Below are positions 24,868 to 33,843 of a stretch of 34,229 nucleotides of DNA, piece by piece. Source of the DNA: JAWWPY01 sp964412845. GTDB lineage: Bacteria > Actinomycetota > Actinomycetes > Streptosporangiales > Streptosporangiaceae. The stretch's first letter is position 1, and each line of letters starts with the position of its first letter. The notes beneath the pieces are model-generated. The model had not been told where the DNA came from. It ran no database searches and saw only the letters and a program-made list of their open reading frames with translations. The position numbers and the translations under genes are program-made. The stretch covers positions 1 through 34,229 of the forward strand of contig CAYPQM010000070.1 in the NCBI GenBank assembly GCA_964412845.1, written 5' to 3'.

Positions 24868-26187
24868 TTATCCGCGCCGGCCGGTCAGGCCAAGCCAGCT
24901 TAGGACGCGGAGCGGCACACTGGGGCCCGCAGCGGCAAGGGTCTGGCTGGCGCCGGGCTCGCGCCGGGCGAACGACATCAGCATGCCCAGCGCCACCATC
25001 GTCACCAGCAGCGATGATGTCCCGACCGAGATGAGCGGGAGGGGAACGCCGGTGATCGGCAGCAGTCCGAGCACCGCGCCGATGTTCACGATGGCCTGGA
25101 CCACGATCCAGGCGGTCGCGGCGGCCGCGGCCAGTTGCATGAACGTGTCCTCCACCCGGCGGGCGATCCGCAGCCCGGCGTAGGCCAGTCCGCCATACAG
25201 GAAAGACACCAGCAGCGTGCCGACCAGGCCGAGTTCCTCGCCGAGGATGGCGAAGATGGAGTCCGTGGTGGAGTTCGGGACCCAGCCCCATTTCTCCCGG
25301 CTCGCGCCGAGTCCCACGCCGAACCAGCCGCCCGAGCCCAGCGCGTACTTGCCCTGGATGCTCTGCATGTTGGGGCCGGTCGGGCCGCCGGTCGGGTTGA
25401 TGAAACCGGTCAGCCGCTTGACCCGCCAGCCGGCGACGACGATCAGGATGAGCAGCACCACGCCGATCAGCGCCAGCATCCCGCTGTACAGGCGGCCCGG
25501 CGTGCCGACCACCCAGAGCAGGGCGAGCAGGATGACCATCATCATGAACGTGGTGCCGAGGTCATCGCCGATCATCACCAGCAGGCACAGGAATCCGGCG
25601 CCCGGCAGCAGCGGGATCAGCAGTTGCCGCAGGTCATCAAGCTGGCCCAGCTTCTCCTTGCGAGCGAGCAGGTCCGCCCCCCAGAGCAGGAACGCGAACT
25701 TGGCCAGCTCGGACGGCTGGAGCTGGAGCGGGCCGATGTCGATCCAGCGGGTCGCTCCGCCCGACGTCTGGCCGACACCCGGGATGAGGGTGAGCAGCAG
25801 TCCCAGGATGGACAGCCCCAGCAGCGGGTAGGCGGCGGCCCGGAACAGGGTGGGCGAGGACCGGGCCGCGAACCACATGCACGTCAGGCCGAGCGCCACG
25901 CTGAGCACTTGCTTCTGGAAGCCCGACCAGGGCGAGCCGCCCTGGATCAGCCCGGCGATGGACGACGTGGACAGCACCATGACCAGGCCGAGCGCGAGCA
26001 GCAGCGTGGTGATGCCGAGGACCAGGTAGTAGGAGGTGAGCGGCCGGTCGAGCAGCCCGGCCGCGGCGGTGAGCCGCATCCGGGGGGTGACGGCACCCGG
26101 GTCCGTCCCGCCGCCGGCCGCCCGGCCAGCGCCGTCCCCGGCCCGGCTCGCGCCGCCGCGGCCGCGCAGGGTGACGCCGCCGCTCAC
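24868..26187 (-). CDS. ftsW: Septal peptidoglycan glycosyltransferase FtsW (SEDS family)
   Basis: A SEDS polymerase that works with FtsI to polymerise lipid II at the septum; 439 residues, about ten transmembrane helices. A Gly/Arg-rich cytoplasmic tail (1-45) precedes the first helix. Family motifs include GGATRWIDIGPLQLQPSE, KWGWVPNSTTDSIFAILGEE and the late signature TGVPLPLISVGTSS. In the last, the usual S-Y-G-G-S is S-V-G-T-S. The start is GTG 26187, overlapping the murD stop as GTGA, with AGGGG 4 bases upstream. RodA is an alternative, but the position between murD and murG supports FtsW. Confidence 0.94.
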   Translation of the reverse strand: MSGGVTLRGRGGASRAGDGAGRAAGGGTDPGAVTPRMRLTAAAGLLDRPLTSYYLVLGITTLLLALGLVMVLSTSSIAGLIQGGSPWSGFQKQVLSVALGLTCMWFAARSSPTLFRAAAYPLLGLSILGLLLTLIPGVGQTSGGATRWIDIGPLQLQPSELAKFAFLLWGADLLARKEKLGQLDDLRQLLIPLLPGAGFLCLLVMIGDDLGTTFMMMVILLALLWVVGTPGRLYSGMLALIGVVLLILIVVAGWRVKRLTGFINPTGGPTGPNMQSIQGKYALGSGGWFGVGLGASREKWGWVPNSTTDSIFAILGEELGLVGTLLVSFLYGGLAYAGLRIARRVEDTFMQLAAAAATAWIVVQAIVNIGAVLGLLPITGVPLPLISVGTSSLLVTMVALGMLMSFARREPGASQTLAAAGPSVPLRVLSWLGLTGRRG

Positions 26188-27626
26188 CGCGCCCCTGCCA
26201 GGCCGGCGACCGCGGCCGCGAACGCGTCACCGCGCGCCGGGTAGTCACGGAAGATGTCGAAGGACTGGGCGGCCGGAGCGAGCAGCACCGTGTCGCCCGG
26301 CCGGGCCAGCCGGGCCGCCTCGGCCACAACGCGATCCATTACCCCAGTGTCGGTGCCCGCGGCCTCGACGACCGGGACATCTGGCGCGTGTCGCGCGAGT
26401 GCATGCGCGATCTTGGCCCGGTCCACGCCGAGCAGGACCACGCCCCGCAGCCGGGCAGCGGCGCCACCGACCAGTTCCTCGACATCGCTGTCCGCTCCCC
26501 GGAAGAGGCCGCCGGCGATCCAGACCACCGACGGGTACGCGGCCAGCGAGGCGGCGGCGGCATGCGGGTTGGTCGCCTTCGAGTCGTCCACGTAATCCAC
26601 CCCGCCGACCTGGGCGACCAGGCTGATCCGGTGCGGTTCCGGCTGGAATGCCCGCAACCCGGCGCGGATCGCGTCAGGTCCGGCGCCGTAGGCCCGCGCC
26701 AGGGCGGCCGCGGCGAGCGCGTCGGCCACGTTGTGCGGCGCGGCGGGCCGCACGTCAGTCACCGCAGCCAGCCGGACGCCGTCGCCGAACGCCCGGTCCA
26801 CCAGGAATCCGTCCGCCACGCCGAGTTCGCCGGATCCCGGGGCGTCCCGGCGGAAGGCGACGATACGGGCTGGGCCGGTGGCCGCGGCGGCGAGCTGGCC
26901 GGTCCGGGCGTCATCCGCGTTGCAGACCGCCACCGTGCCGCGCGCGTAGATGCGCCCCTTGTCCGCCGCGTAGGAGTCGATGTCACCGTGCCAGTCGAGG
27001 TGATGCCCGGCCACGTTGAGGACGACCGCCGCGAACGGCGTCACGGTGCTGCTCCAGTGCAACTGGAAACTGGACAGCTCCACGGCGAGCACCGGGCACG
27101 GATCGGTGGCGGTGACCGCGTCCACCACCGAGGTGCCCACGTTGCCCACGGCCATGGCCCGGTACCCGGCCGCGGTGAGCATGCAGGCGAGCATCCGCAC
27201 CGTCGTGGTCTTGCCGTTGGTCCCGGTGACCGCGAGCCATTCCTGCCTGCCGCCGCCAGGCAGCGACGGCCGCAGCCGCCAGGCGAACTCGACATCCCCG
27301 ATCACCGGGATGCCTGCCGCCGCCGCCGCGGCCAGCAGCGGCGCGTCCGGCCGCCAGCCCGGGGACGTGACGACCAGGTCGGTCCCGCCCGGGGCCAGCT
27401 CGGTGAGCAGGGCGGCGCCCTGGGCCGGCCGTTCGCCGAGCGCCACCGCGACGCCGAGCCGCTCCAGTTCGGCGCCGAGCCGCCGCCGCTCCTCGTCGTC
27501 CCGGCCGTCGACCACGGTCACCTGGGCGCCGAGCCGGGCCAGGGTGCGGGCGGCGGGCGGCCCGGACACGCCGAGCCCGGCCACGCAGACCCGCCGGCCG
27601 GTGAACTCCCCGCCCGGCTCGGTCAC
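26184..27626 (-). CDS. murD: UDP-N-acetylmuramoyl-L-alanine--D-glutamate ligase MurD
   Basis: Adds D-Glu to UDP-MurNAc-L-Ala; cytoplasmic, 480 residues. N-terminal Rossmann motif CVAGLGVSG (14-22), ATP loop GTNGKTTT (135-142), then VLNVAGHHLDWHG and VDYVDDSKATNPHA. The frame continues upstream far into mraY, where it is not coding. Two starts are plausible: GTG 27626, which makes a GTGA overlap with the mraY stop like other junctions here, and ATG 27638. GTG 27626 is preferred for this pattern and for family N-terminal length. Neither has a good ribosome binding site, so coupling to mraY is likely needed. Confidence 0.95.
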   Translation of the reverse strand: MTEPGGEFTGRRVCVAGLGVSGPPAARTLARLGAQVTVVDGRDDEERRRLGAELERLGVAVALGERPAQGAALLTELAPGGTDLVVTSPGWRPDAPLLAAAAAAGIPVIGDVEFAWRLRPSLPGGGRQEWLAVTGTNGKTTTVRMLACMLTAAGYRAMAVGNVGTSVVDAVTATDPCPVLAVELSSFQLHWSSTVTPFAAVVLNVAGHHLDWHGDIDSYAADKGRIYARGTVAVCNADDARTGQLAAAATGPARIVAFRRDAPGSGELGVADGFLVDRAFGDGVRLAAVTDVRPAAPHNVADALAAAALARAYGAGPDAIRAGLRAFQPEPHRISLVAQVGGVDYVDDSKATNPHAAAASLAAYPSVVWIAGGLFRGADSDVEELVGGAAARLRGVVLLGVDRAKIAHALARHAPDVPVVEAAGTDTGVMDRVVAEAARLARPGDTVLLAPAAQSFDIFRDYPARGDAFAAAVAGLAGAR

Positions 27627-28684
27627 CTGGGCATCCATTCGACGTAGAAGATGCCGAGGCCCAGGGCCACGAACATGGCGGAAATCAGCCAGAACCGGAT
27701 CACGATCGTGGTCTCGGCCCAGCCTTTCAGCTCGAAGTGGTGTTGCAGCGGCGCCATCCGGAACACCCGGCGCCCGGTCATCTTGTACGAGCCCACCTGG
27801 ATGATCACGGACAGCGCGATGACCACGAAGATGCCGCCGAGGATGGCGAGCAGCAGCTGGGTCTTGGTGCACACGGCCAGGCCCGCCAGCACCCCGCCGA
27901 GCGCGAGCGACCCGGTGTCGCCCATGAAGATGCGGGCCGGCGGCGCGTTCCACCACAGGAAGCCGAAGCAGGCGCCGAGCACCGAAGCGGCCACCACGGC
28001 CAGGTCCAGCGGGTCCCGCACCGGGTAACAGTGCGGGGCGAGGAAGTTGGTGCAGTCGTTGCGCAGCTGCCAGTTCCCGATCAGCACGTAGGCGGCCAGC
28101 ACCAGGCAGGCGCACCCGGTAGCCAGGCCGTCCAGGCCATCGGTGAGGTTCACCGCGTTGGAGGTCCCGGCGATCAGGAAGACGATCCACAGCACGAAGG
28201 CGACCAGCCCGATGGACGGCCCGAAGTCGCGCAGGAACGACAGGTGCGCGTCCGCCGGAGTGATGTCGAACCCGTTGGCGAACCGCTGCTGCAGCACGAG
28301 CAGCGCGAACAGGACCCCGACGATGCCCTGGCCGGCCAGCTTGGCGCCGCTGCGCAGGCCGAGGCTGCGCTGCTTGTAGATCTTGATGAAGTCGTCAAGG
28401 AAGCCGACCACGCCCAGGCCGGCCATCAGCATCATCACCAGCAGCCCGGACACGGACGGCGCCTGGCCGGTGAAGATGTTGCCCGCGAAGTACCCGGCCA
28501 CTGCGGCGATGACGATGACTGTCCCGCCCATGGTGGGGGTGCCTCGCTTGGTGGCGTGCCCGGCCGGGCCTTCTTCCCTGATCAGCTGGCCGTACCCGCG
28601 CTGGGAGAAGATCCTGATCGCCAGGGGTGTGCCGAAGAGCGCCAGCAGCAGGGAGACGCCAGAGGCGATCAGGATGGTCTTCAC
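27623..28684 (-). CDS. mraY: Phospho-MurNAc-pentapeptide translocase MraY
   Basis: Moves phospho-MurNAc-pentapeptide to undecaprenyl phosphate, forming lipid I; 353 residues and about ten transmembrane helices. Motifs are GTPTMGGT in the first cytoplasmic loop, FLDDFIKIYKQRSLGL, the active-site NAVNLTDGLDGLA, and the late HHFELKGWAETTIVIRFW. The start is GTG 28684, overlapping the murF stop as GTGA, with GGGAGG 7 bases upstream inside murF. Position between murF and murD is standard. Confidence 0.97.
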   Translation of the reverse strand: MKTILIASGVSLLLALFGTPLAIRIFSQRGYGQLIREEGPAGHATKRGTPTMGGTVIVIAAVAGYFAGNIFTGQAPSVSGLLVMMLMAGLGVVGFLDDFIKIYKQRSLGLRSGAKLAGQGIVGVLFALLVLQQRFANGFDITPADAHLSFLRDFGPSIGLVAFVLWIVFLIAGTSNAVNLTDGLDGLATGCACLVLAAYVLIGNWQLRNDCTNFLAPHCYPVRDPLDLAVVAASVLGACFGFLWWNAPPARIFMGDTGSLALGGVLAGLAVCTKTQLLLAILGGIFVVIALSVIIQVGSYKMTGRRVFRMAPLQHHFELKGWAETTIVIRFWLISAMFVALGLGIFYVEWMPR

Positions 28685-30069
28685 AGCGCGGCCTCCCCGG
28701 TCAGCGCGAGCGCGACACGCTGCAGGCCGGCCGCACGGGACGCCTTGACCAGAACGACGTCGCCCGGCTCGAGGCGGCGGCGGAGCGCGTCCACCGCAGC
28801 GCCGGCGTCGGGTACCTGCAGCGCCTCACCCCGCCAGGCAGGTTCCGTCTTGGCCCCGGTGAGCATCGGCGCGGCCTCGTCGCCCACCACGATCAGGCCG
28901 GCCAGGCTCGCGCGCGCGGCCAGCCTCCCCACCTCCTCGTGGGCGGCCGGCCCGCCAGCACCAAGCTCGGTCATGTGCCCGAGCACGGCGAATGCCCGGC
29001 GCCCGGTGGCCATCACGGCCAGCGTCCGCAGGGCGGCCGCGACCGCCTCGGGGTTGGCGTTGTACGCGTCGTTCACGATGGTGACCCCATCGGGCCGCTG
29101 GGTCACCTCCATCCGCCACCTGCTCCGCGCGGTCGCCGCGGACAGCCGCTCGGCGATCTGCTCCGGGGTCAGGCCAAGCTCGGCAGCGACGGCCGCGGCG
29201 GCCAGCGCGTTGGACACGTTGTGCTCGCCGTACAACCGCAGCCGAACGGCTCCCGTCCCAGCTCCCGTCACGAGGGTAAAGCGCGGCCGGCCGCGGGAGT
29301 CGAGCGTCACCCCAGTGGCCCTGACGTCAGCTCCGGGGGCCCGGCCGAACGTCACCACCCGGGCCGGGGTGACCGCGGCCATGGCCATGACGCGCGGGTC
29401 ATCGGCGTTGAGCACGGCCACCCCGTCAGCCGGAAGCGCGGCAGGCAGCTCAGCCTTGGCCCTGGCTACTTCCGCGATGCCGCCGAACTCGGCCTCGTGG
29501 GCATGCCCGACGCAGAGCACCACGCCGAGCCGGGGCGGTGCCACCTGGCACAGGTGCGCGATGTGCCCCTGGCCGCGGGCGGACAGTTCCAGCACCAGGT
29601 AGCGGGTCTGCTCGGTGGCCCGCAGCACGGTCAGCGGGTGGCCGATCTCGTTGTTGTAAGAGCCCTCCGGGGCCACCGTCGGCCCGAGTGCCTCGACGAG
29701 CTGGGCGGCCAGGTCCTTGGTCGTGGTCTTCCCCGCGGACCCGATGATCGCGGCGATGGCCAGGTCCGGCAGCGCGTCCACCACGGCCCGGGCGAGCCGG
29801 GCGAGCGCGGCTGTCACGTCCGGGACCAGTAGCGCGGGGACCCCGGCCGGGCGGGTGGCCAGCACCGCCGCGGCCCCGGCCGCCGCCGCGGCGGCGGCGA
29901 AGTCATGCCCGTCAGCGCGGGTCCCCGGCAGGGCCGCGAACAGGGCTCCTGGCCCGGCCAGCCGCGAGTCGATCACCACTGGCCCGGTCACCAGCGCGGC
30001 CGGATCGGGTACGCCGTCCAGCGTGGCGCCGGTGATCTCAGCAATGGCCGCCAGCGAAAGCGGGATCAC
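28681..30069 (-). CDS. murF: UDP-MurNAc-tripeptide--D-Ala-D-Ala ligase MurF
   Basis: Adds D-Ala-D-Ala to complete the pentapeptide precursor; cytoplasmic, 462 residues. N-terminal residues IDSRLAGPGALFAALPG form the UDP-binding part, the ATP loop is GSAGKTTT at 110-117, and VNDAYNANPEAV is the conserved C-terminal-side motif. The start is GTG 30069, which overlaps the murE stop as GTGA and has GGAGG 7 bases upstream. The frame extends seven codons further to 30090, but the shorter start is better supported. Confidence 0.96.
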   Translation of the reverse strand: MIPLSLAAIAEITGATLDGVPDPAALVTGPVVIDSRLAGPGALFAALPGTRADGHDFAAAAAAAGAAAVLATRPAGVPALLVPDVTAALARLARAVVDALPDLAIAAIIGSAGKTTTKDLAAQLVEALGPTVAPEGSYNNEIGHPLTVLRATEQTRYLVLELSARGQGHIAHLCQVAPPRLGVVLCVGHAHEAEFGGIAEVARAKAELPAALPADGVAVLNADDPRVMAMAAVTPARVVTFGRAPGADVRATGVTLDSRGRPRFTLVTGAGTGAVRLRLYGEHNVSNALAAAAVAAELGLTPEQIAERLSAATARSRWRMEVTQRPDGVTIVNDAYNANPEAVAAALRTLAVMATGRRAFAVLGHMTELGAGGPAAHEEVGRLAARASLAGLIVVGDEAAPMLTGAKTEPAWRGEALQVPDAGAAVDALRRRLEPGDVVLVKASRAAGLQRVALALTGEAAL

Positions 30070-31691
30070 TCGGTGCCCTCCGTGGTCCATGCGTCCAGCC
30101 CGGCCTCATCCAGCCCGGCCGCGTCCAGCGCGGCGGAGCCGCGGGCCAGCTCCTCGGCCACCGCCTCAGCCGCTACTTCCCGGTCGTCGAACGGGATCAC
30201 CGACCCGCCAGCGTACTGTCCGCGCTCGTGGCCCTTCCCGGCTACCAGCACGATGTCTCCTTTGCCCGCGGCCGCCACGGCCAGCCTGATCGCGGCGGCC
30301 CGGTCCGGCTCGATGATCACGTGCGCCCGATCAGCTTGCGGCACGGTGAGTACCCCTTCCAGCATCGCCGCCAGGATCACGAGCGGATCCTCGGTTCGTG
30401 GATTGTCACTGGTCAGGATGGCCAGGTCGGCCAGGGCCGCGGCCGCCGCACCCATCAGCGGGCGCTTGGCCTTGTCGCGGTCCCCGCCGCAGCCGAGCAC
30501 GATGGCCAGCCGTCCCTGGGTGACCTGGCGCAGCGCGCGCAGCACCGCCTCGACCGCGCCCGGCTTGTGCGAGTAGTCCACCAGGACAGTGAAGTCCTGC
30601 CCGGCCTCGACCCGCTCCAGGCGGCCGGGCACGCCGGGGCAGGCCGCGACCCCGGCCACGGCCGCGGCCAGGCTGACCCCCGCCTCCACCAGTGCGACTA
30701 TCGCGCCCAGCGCGTTGGCGACGTTGAACGGGCCGGGCAGCGCCACCGACGCGTCGGCCTCCACCCCGCCGGGGCCGACGACCCGGAACGTGCTCCCGTC
30801 CGCGCCGGCCCGGACATCGGCGGCTCGCCAGTCCGCGGCCAGGTCCCCGCTCGCGGAGAACGTCGTGATCGGGATCCGCGGCACGGCCGCGAGCCGGCGG
30901 CCGTACGCGTCGTCGATGTTGACGACCCCGATCTGGGCGTACCTGGGTGTGAACAGCATGGCCTTCGCGGCGAAATAGTCTTCAAGGCCGCTGTGGAAGT
31001 CTAGGTGCTCGGGCGACAGGTTGGTGAAGATCGCCACATCGTAGGAGGTGCCCGCCACCCGGCCGAGGGCGAGCGCGTGACTGGAGACCTCCATCGCCGC
31101 GGCGGTCACACCACGCTCCACCATGACCGCCAGCAGCGCCTGCAGGTCCGTGGCCTCCGGCGTGGTGAGCTGGCTCGGCCAGCTGTCGCCGGCCACCCTC
31201 GTCTCCACCCCGCCGGCCAGCCCGGTCAGGTGCCCGGCCATCCGCAGCCCGGACTCCAGCAGGTAGCTGGTCGTGGTCTTGCCGCTGGTGCCGGTCACGC
31301 CGATCATCATCAGCCGGCCGGACGGGTTCCCGTACACCCAGGAGGCGACCTCGCCCAGCCGCGACCTGGGGTCAGCCAGCACAAAGACCGGCACCCCGGA
31401 GTGCCGGGCCAGGCTCTTGCCGTCCGGGTCGGTGAGCACGGCCACCGCCCCGGCCTCGACGGCCTCCTGGCAGAACCGCGCGCCGTGGTAACTGCTGCCG
31501 GCCAGCGCGGCATACAAATCGCCCGGCCCTACCCGGCGCGAGTCGTGCGTGACGCCAGTAATCCCGCCGGATCCGTGGGGCCCATGGAAGGGCTCAGGCC
31601 CGGGCCGCCCGGTCATCGTCACGCCGAGTAGCACGGCAAGTCCGGAGAGCGGGCGCGGCGGGATGTTACGTGGACGAAGAGCCGCAGACAC
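30066..31691 (-). CDS. murE: UDP-MurNAc-L-Ala-D-Glu--meso-DAP ligase MurE
   Basis: Adds the third stem residue; cytoplasmic, 541 residues. THDSRRVGPGDLYAAL (48-63) is the UDP-binding motif and GTSGKTTT (134-141) the ATP loop. DNPR at 429-432, followed by TEDP, is the motif of meso-diaminopimelate-adding enzymes, so the wall is probably DAP-type. The start is set at GTG 31691: residues PRPLSGLAVLLG just after it resemble other actinobacterial MurE N-termini. ATG 31616 is possible but would remove this segment. It begins 19 bases after the ftsI stop; no clear ribosome binding site. Confidence 0.95.
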   Translation of the reverse strand: MSAALRPRNIPPRPLSGLAVLLGVTMTGRPGPEPFHGPHGSGGITGVTHDSRRVGPGDLYAALAGSSYHGARFCQEAVEAGAVAVLTDPDGKSLARHSGVPVFVLADPRSRLGEVASWVYGNPSGRLMMIGVTGTSGKTTTSYLLESGLRMAGHLTGLAGGVETRVAGDSWPSQLTTPEATDLQALLAVMVERGVTAAAMEVSSHALALGRVAGTSYDVAIFTNLSPEHLDFHSGLEDYFAAKAMLFTPRYAQIGVVNIDDAYGRRLAAVPRIPITTFSASGDLAADWRAADVRAGADGSTFRVVGPGGVEADASVALPGPFNVANALGAIVALVEAGVSLAAAVAGVAACPGVPGRLERVEAGQDFTVLVDYSHKPGAVEAVLRALRQVTQGRLAIVLGCGGDRDKAKRPLMGAAAAALADLAILTSDNPRTEDPLVILAAMLEGVLTVPQADRAHVIIEPDRAAAIRLAVAAAGKGDIVLVAGKGHERGQYAGGSVIPFDDREVAAEAVAEELARGSAALDAAGLDEAGLDAWTTEGTE

Positions 31692-31710
31692 GCGCCGAGG
31701 GTACCGCTGA

Positions 31711-33843
31711 TCACGGCGCCGTGAGCCGGACGTCCGGTCGCTTCGCACCATCTGGCGGGATCTGCAGGCTTTGCAGCGCGAACTTCATCACCTTGTAGAA
31801 CACCGGGCCGGCCACGCCATTGCCGTAGTAACCGCCCTTGCGCGGATTCTGCACGTTGACCGCCACCACCAGTTTCGGGTTGCTGGCCGGCCCGATGCCG
31901 ATGTAGCTGGATCCGTACTGGCACAGGCAGCCTTGGGCGTTCGCGATCTGGGCGGTCCCGGTCTTGGACGCGATGGAGTAGCCCGCTATCTCACCCCAGG
32001 GCTCGTAGGCCAGCGTGGCGTCGAGGTACGGCACCTGCTGGAGGACCCCCATCAGTTCGCTGGCGGTGCTGGCCTTGATGACACGGCGGCTGGCCGGCTT
32101 CGGGGCCGGCACGAACCGGCCGCTGGCATTCGTGGTGCCCGCGACCAGGGACGGCTGGACGCGTACCCCGCCGTTGGCGATGGTCGCGTAGACGCTGGCC
32201 ATCTGCAGGGCGGTAGCGGCCACCCCCTGCCCGAAGGCCAGGGTGTAGCGCTCGTCCCCCCACCACTTGTCGGGCGGGTAGAGGATGCCGTTGCTCGTGG
32301 CGGGCAGGTTGAGCCCGCTGGGCTCGCCGATGCCGAACGCCTTGAAGTACTGGTACTGGACCTGGGGGGTGACGTGCTGGGCGACCTGGACCATGCCCAC
32401 GTTGCTGGAATGCGCGACGATGCCGGCGATGGTGAGCCGTTCCGTCGGGTGATATTCCGCGTCCCGGAACGGGAAGCCGTCCATGACGATCTGATCGGGC
32501 ACCGTATACGGGCTCATCAGCGTCTGGCCGCCGTGCTCCAGGGCCGCGGCGGCCGTGATCACCTTCGCGGTGCTGCCGGGGTCGAACACGTTCGTCACCG
32601 GCATGTCCGTGGTGGCCGCGAGGCTGACCGGGTGGGCCGGGTTGAACGACGGGGCCTGGGCCAGGGCCAGGATCTTCCCGGTGCCGGGTTCCATGACGAC
32701 CACGGTGCAGTTGTCGGCGTCGGTCTCCCGGACCCGCGCCGCGCATGCCTGCTCCGCCGCGTACTGGATGTCGGCCTGGATGGTGAGCCGCACGTTGTCG
32801 CCGGGCACCACCGGCCTTGTCTTGTCCTCCCCCACCGGGATCTGCTGGCCGGTCGTGCCGATCTCGATCTCGCTCTGGCCGTCTTTGCCGGCCAGCACGG
32901 TGTTGTAGGACTGCTCGACGCCGGCCTCGCCGCGCAGGTCTCCGGCACCGGTGGGGTCAGCGAAACCGACGACGTTCGCGGCCAGGTCCCCGTTCGGGTA
33001 GGCACGGGTGTACGAGGGCGTCAGTCCGACGCCTGGCTCATTGAGCGCGGAGATGCGCGCCCCGACGGTCGACGAGACGCTCTTCTTGAGCACCACGTAG
33101 TCGTGGGAGGTGGGGATGCGCAGCAGCGCCAGGATCGCGGCCTGGGTCATGCCGAGCGGACCCGCCAGGGCGGCGGCCACGGCGGCAAGCGACCTTTTCG
33201 CCTGGGCGATGAGCGGCGGGTCGGCGAACACGAGGTCGGTCGGCACCGTGATGGCCAGCGTAGTGCCGTCCGCGGTGGTGATGCTGCCGCGCACGGCCGG
33301 CTCCGGAATGTAATGCAGGCGCTGGCGCTCGGCGAGGGACTGATAGCTGGACCCGTCCATCCCTTGCAGCTGAACGAGCCTGCCCGCCACCAGCGATAGC
33401 ACGAAGCCGATGCACAGCAAGGTCGCGTTCAGCCGCCGCGAGGGGTTGCCCAGGCGCAGCGTGGGCCGCGGGGCGGGGCCCGGCCGGGGCCGGCCAGCGC
33501 CGCCCGGCCGCCGGCCGGAGCCAGCGGACGGCCTGCCGGAACTACCTGCCCGCCTGATGTCGCTGCCCAGCCGCCTGATGTCGTCACCCAGCCGGCCACC
33601 AGTGTCGGACGGCCACCTGCGGGGGCCGCCAGCGCGCCGGGCACCGGCGCCGTCTCCGGAACGCTGGTCGCCGGCGGGGCGGTGCGGGCGTACCCGCGAG
33701 CCGTCACCGCCGCCCGGGCCTGCCCCGCCCTCGCGGGTCCGTCTGGGCGCCCCTGGCCGGCGGGATCCAGCCGCGGCCCCCGGTGGCCCGGTCCGCCGCG
33801 GGCTGGCGCGGCCGTCCCGGCCGCCTCCCTCAGCACCCGTCAC
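31711..33843 (-). CDS. ftsI: Septal transpeptidase FtsI (class B PBP)
   Basis: Cross-links septal peptidoglycan with FtsW; 710 residues. A cytoplasmic tail of ~138 residues is strongly Arg/Gly/Pro-rich and predicted disordered. One transmembrane helix (about 140-160, LLCIGFVLSLVAGRLVQL) anchors the periplasmic part. The pedestal domain starts LAERQRLHYIPEPAVRGSI. The transpeptidase motifs are STAK with nucleophile Ser424, SSN (HSSNVGM) and KTGT (SKTGTAQ). No PASTA repeats are present. GTG 33843 overlaps the ftsL stop as GTGA; GTG 33852 is an alternative three codons earlier. Followed by murE. Confidence 0.95.
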   Translation of the reverse strand: MTGAEGGGRDGRASPRRTGPPGAAAGSRRPGAPRRTREGGAGPGGGDGSRVRPHRPAGDQRSGDGAGARRAGGPRRWPSDTGGRLGDDIRRLGSDIRRAGSSGRPSAGSGRRPGGAGRPRPGPAPRPTLRLGNPSRRLNATLLCIGFVLSLVAGRLVQLQGMDGSSYQSLAERQRLHYIPEPAVRGSITTADGTTLAITVPTDLVFADPPLIAQAKRSLAAVAAALAGPLGMTQAAILALLRIPTSHDYVVLKKSVSSTVGARISALNEPGVGLTPSYTRAYPNGDLAANVVGFADPTGAGDLRGEAGVEQSYNTVLAGKDGQSEIEIGTTGQQIPVGEDKTRPVVPGDNVRLTIQADIQYAAEQACAARVRETDADNCTVVVMEPGTGKILALAQAPSFNPAHPVSLAATTDMPVTNVFDPGSTAKVITAAAALEHGGQTLMSPYTVPDQIVMDGFPFRDAEYHPTERLTIAGIVAHSSNVGMVQVAQHVTPQVQYQYFKAFGIGEPSGLNLPATSNGILYPPDKWWGDERYTLAFGQGVAATALQMASVYATIANGGVRVQPSLVAGTTNASGRFVPAPKPASRRVIKASTASELMGVLQQVPYLDATLAYEPWGEIAGYSIASKTGTAQIANAQGCLCQYGSSYIGIGPASNPKLVVAVNVQNPRKGGYYGNGVAGPVFYKVMKFALQSLQIPPDGAKRPDVRLTAP

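Noticed and set aside
23070..25034. 654-codon open frame on + across murC and murG
   Set aside because: Antisense shadow with Arg/His/Gly-rich composition; both sense genes have full motifs.
27627..28190. N-terminal extension of MurD into the mraY region (668-residue frame)
   Set aside because: The extra part is an out-of-frame reading of mraY; MurD motifs begin only after 27626.
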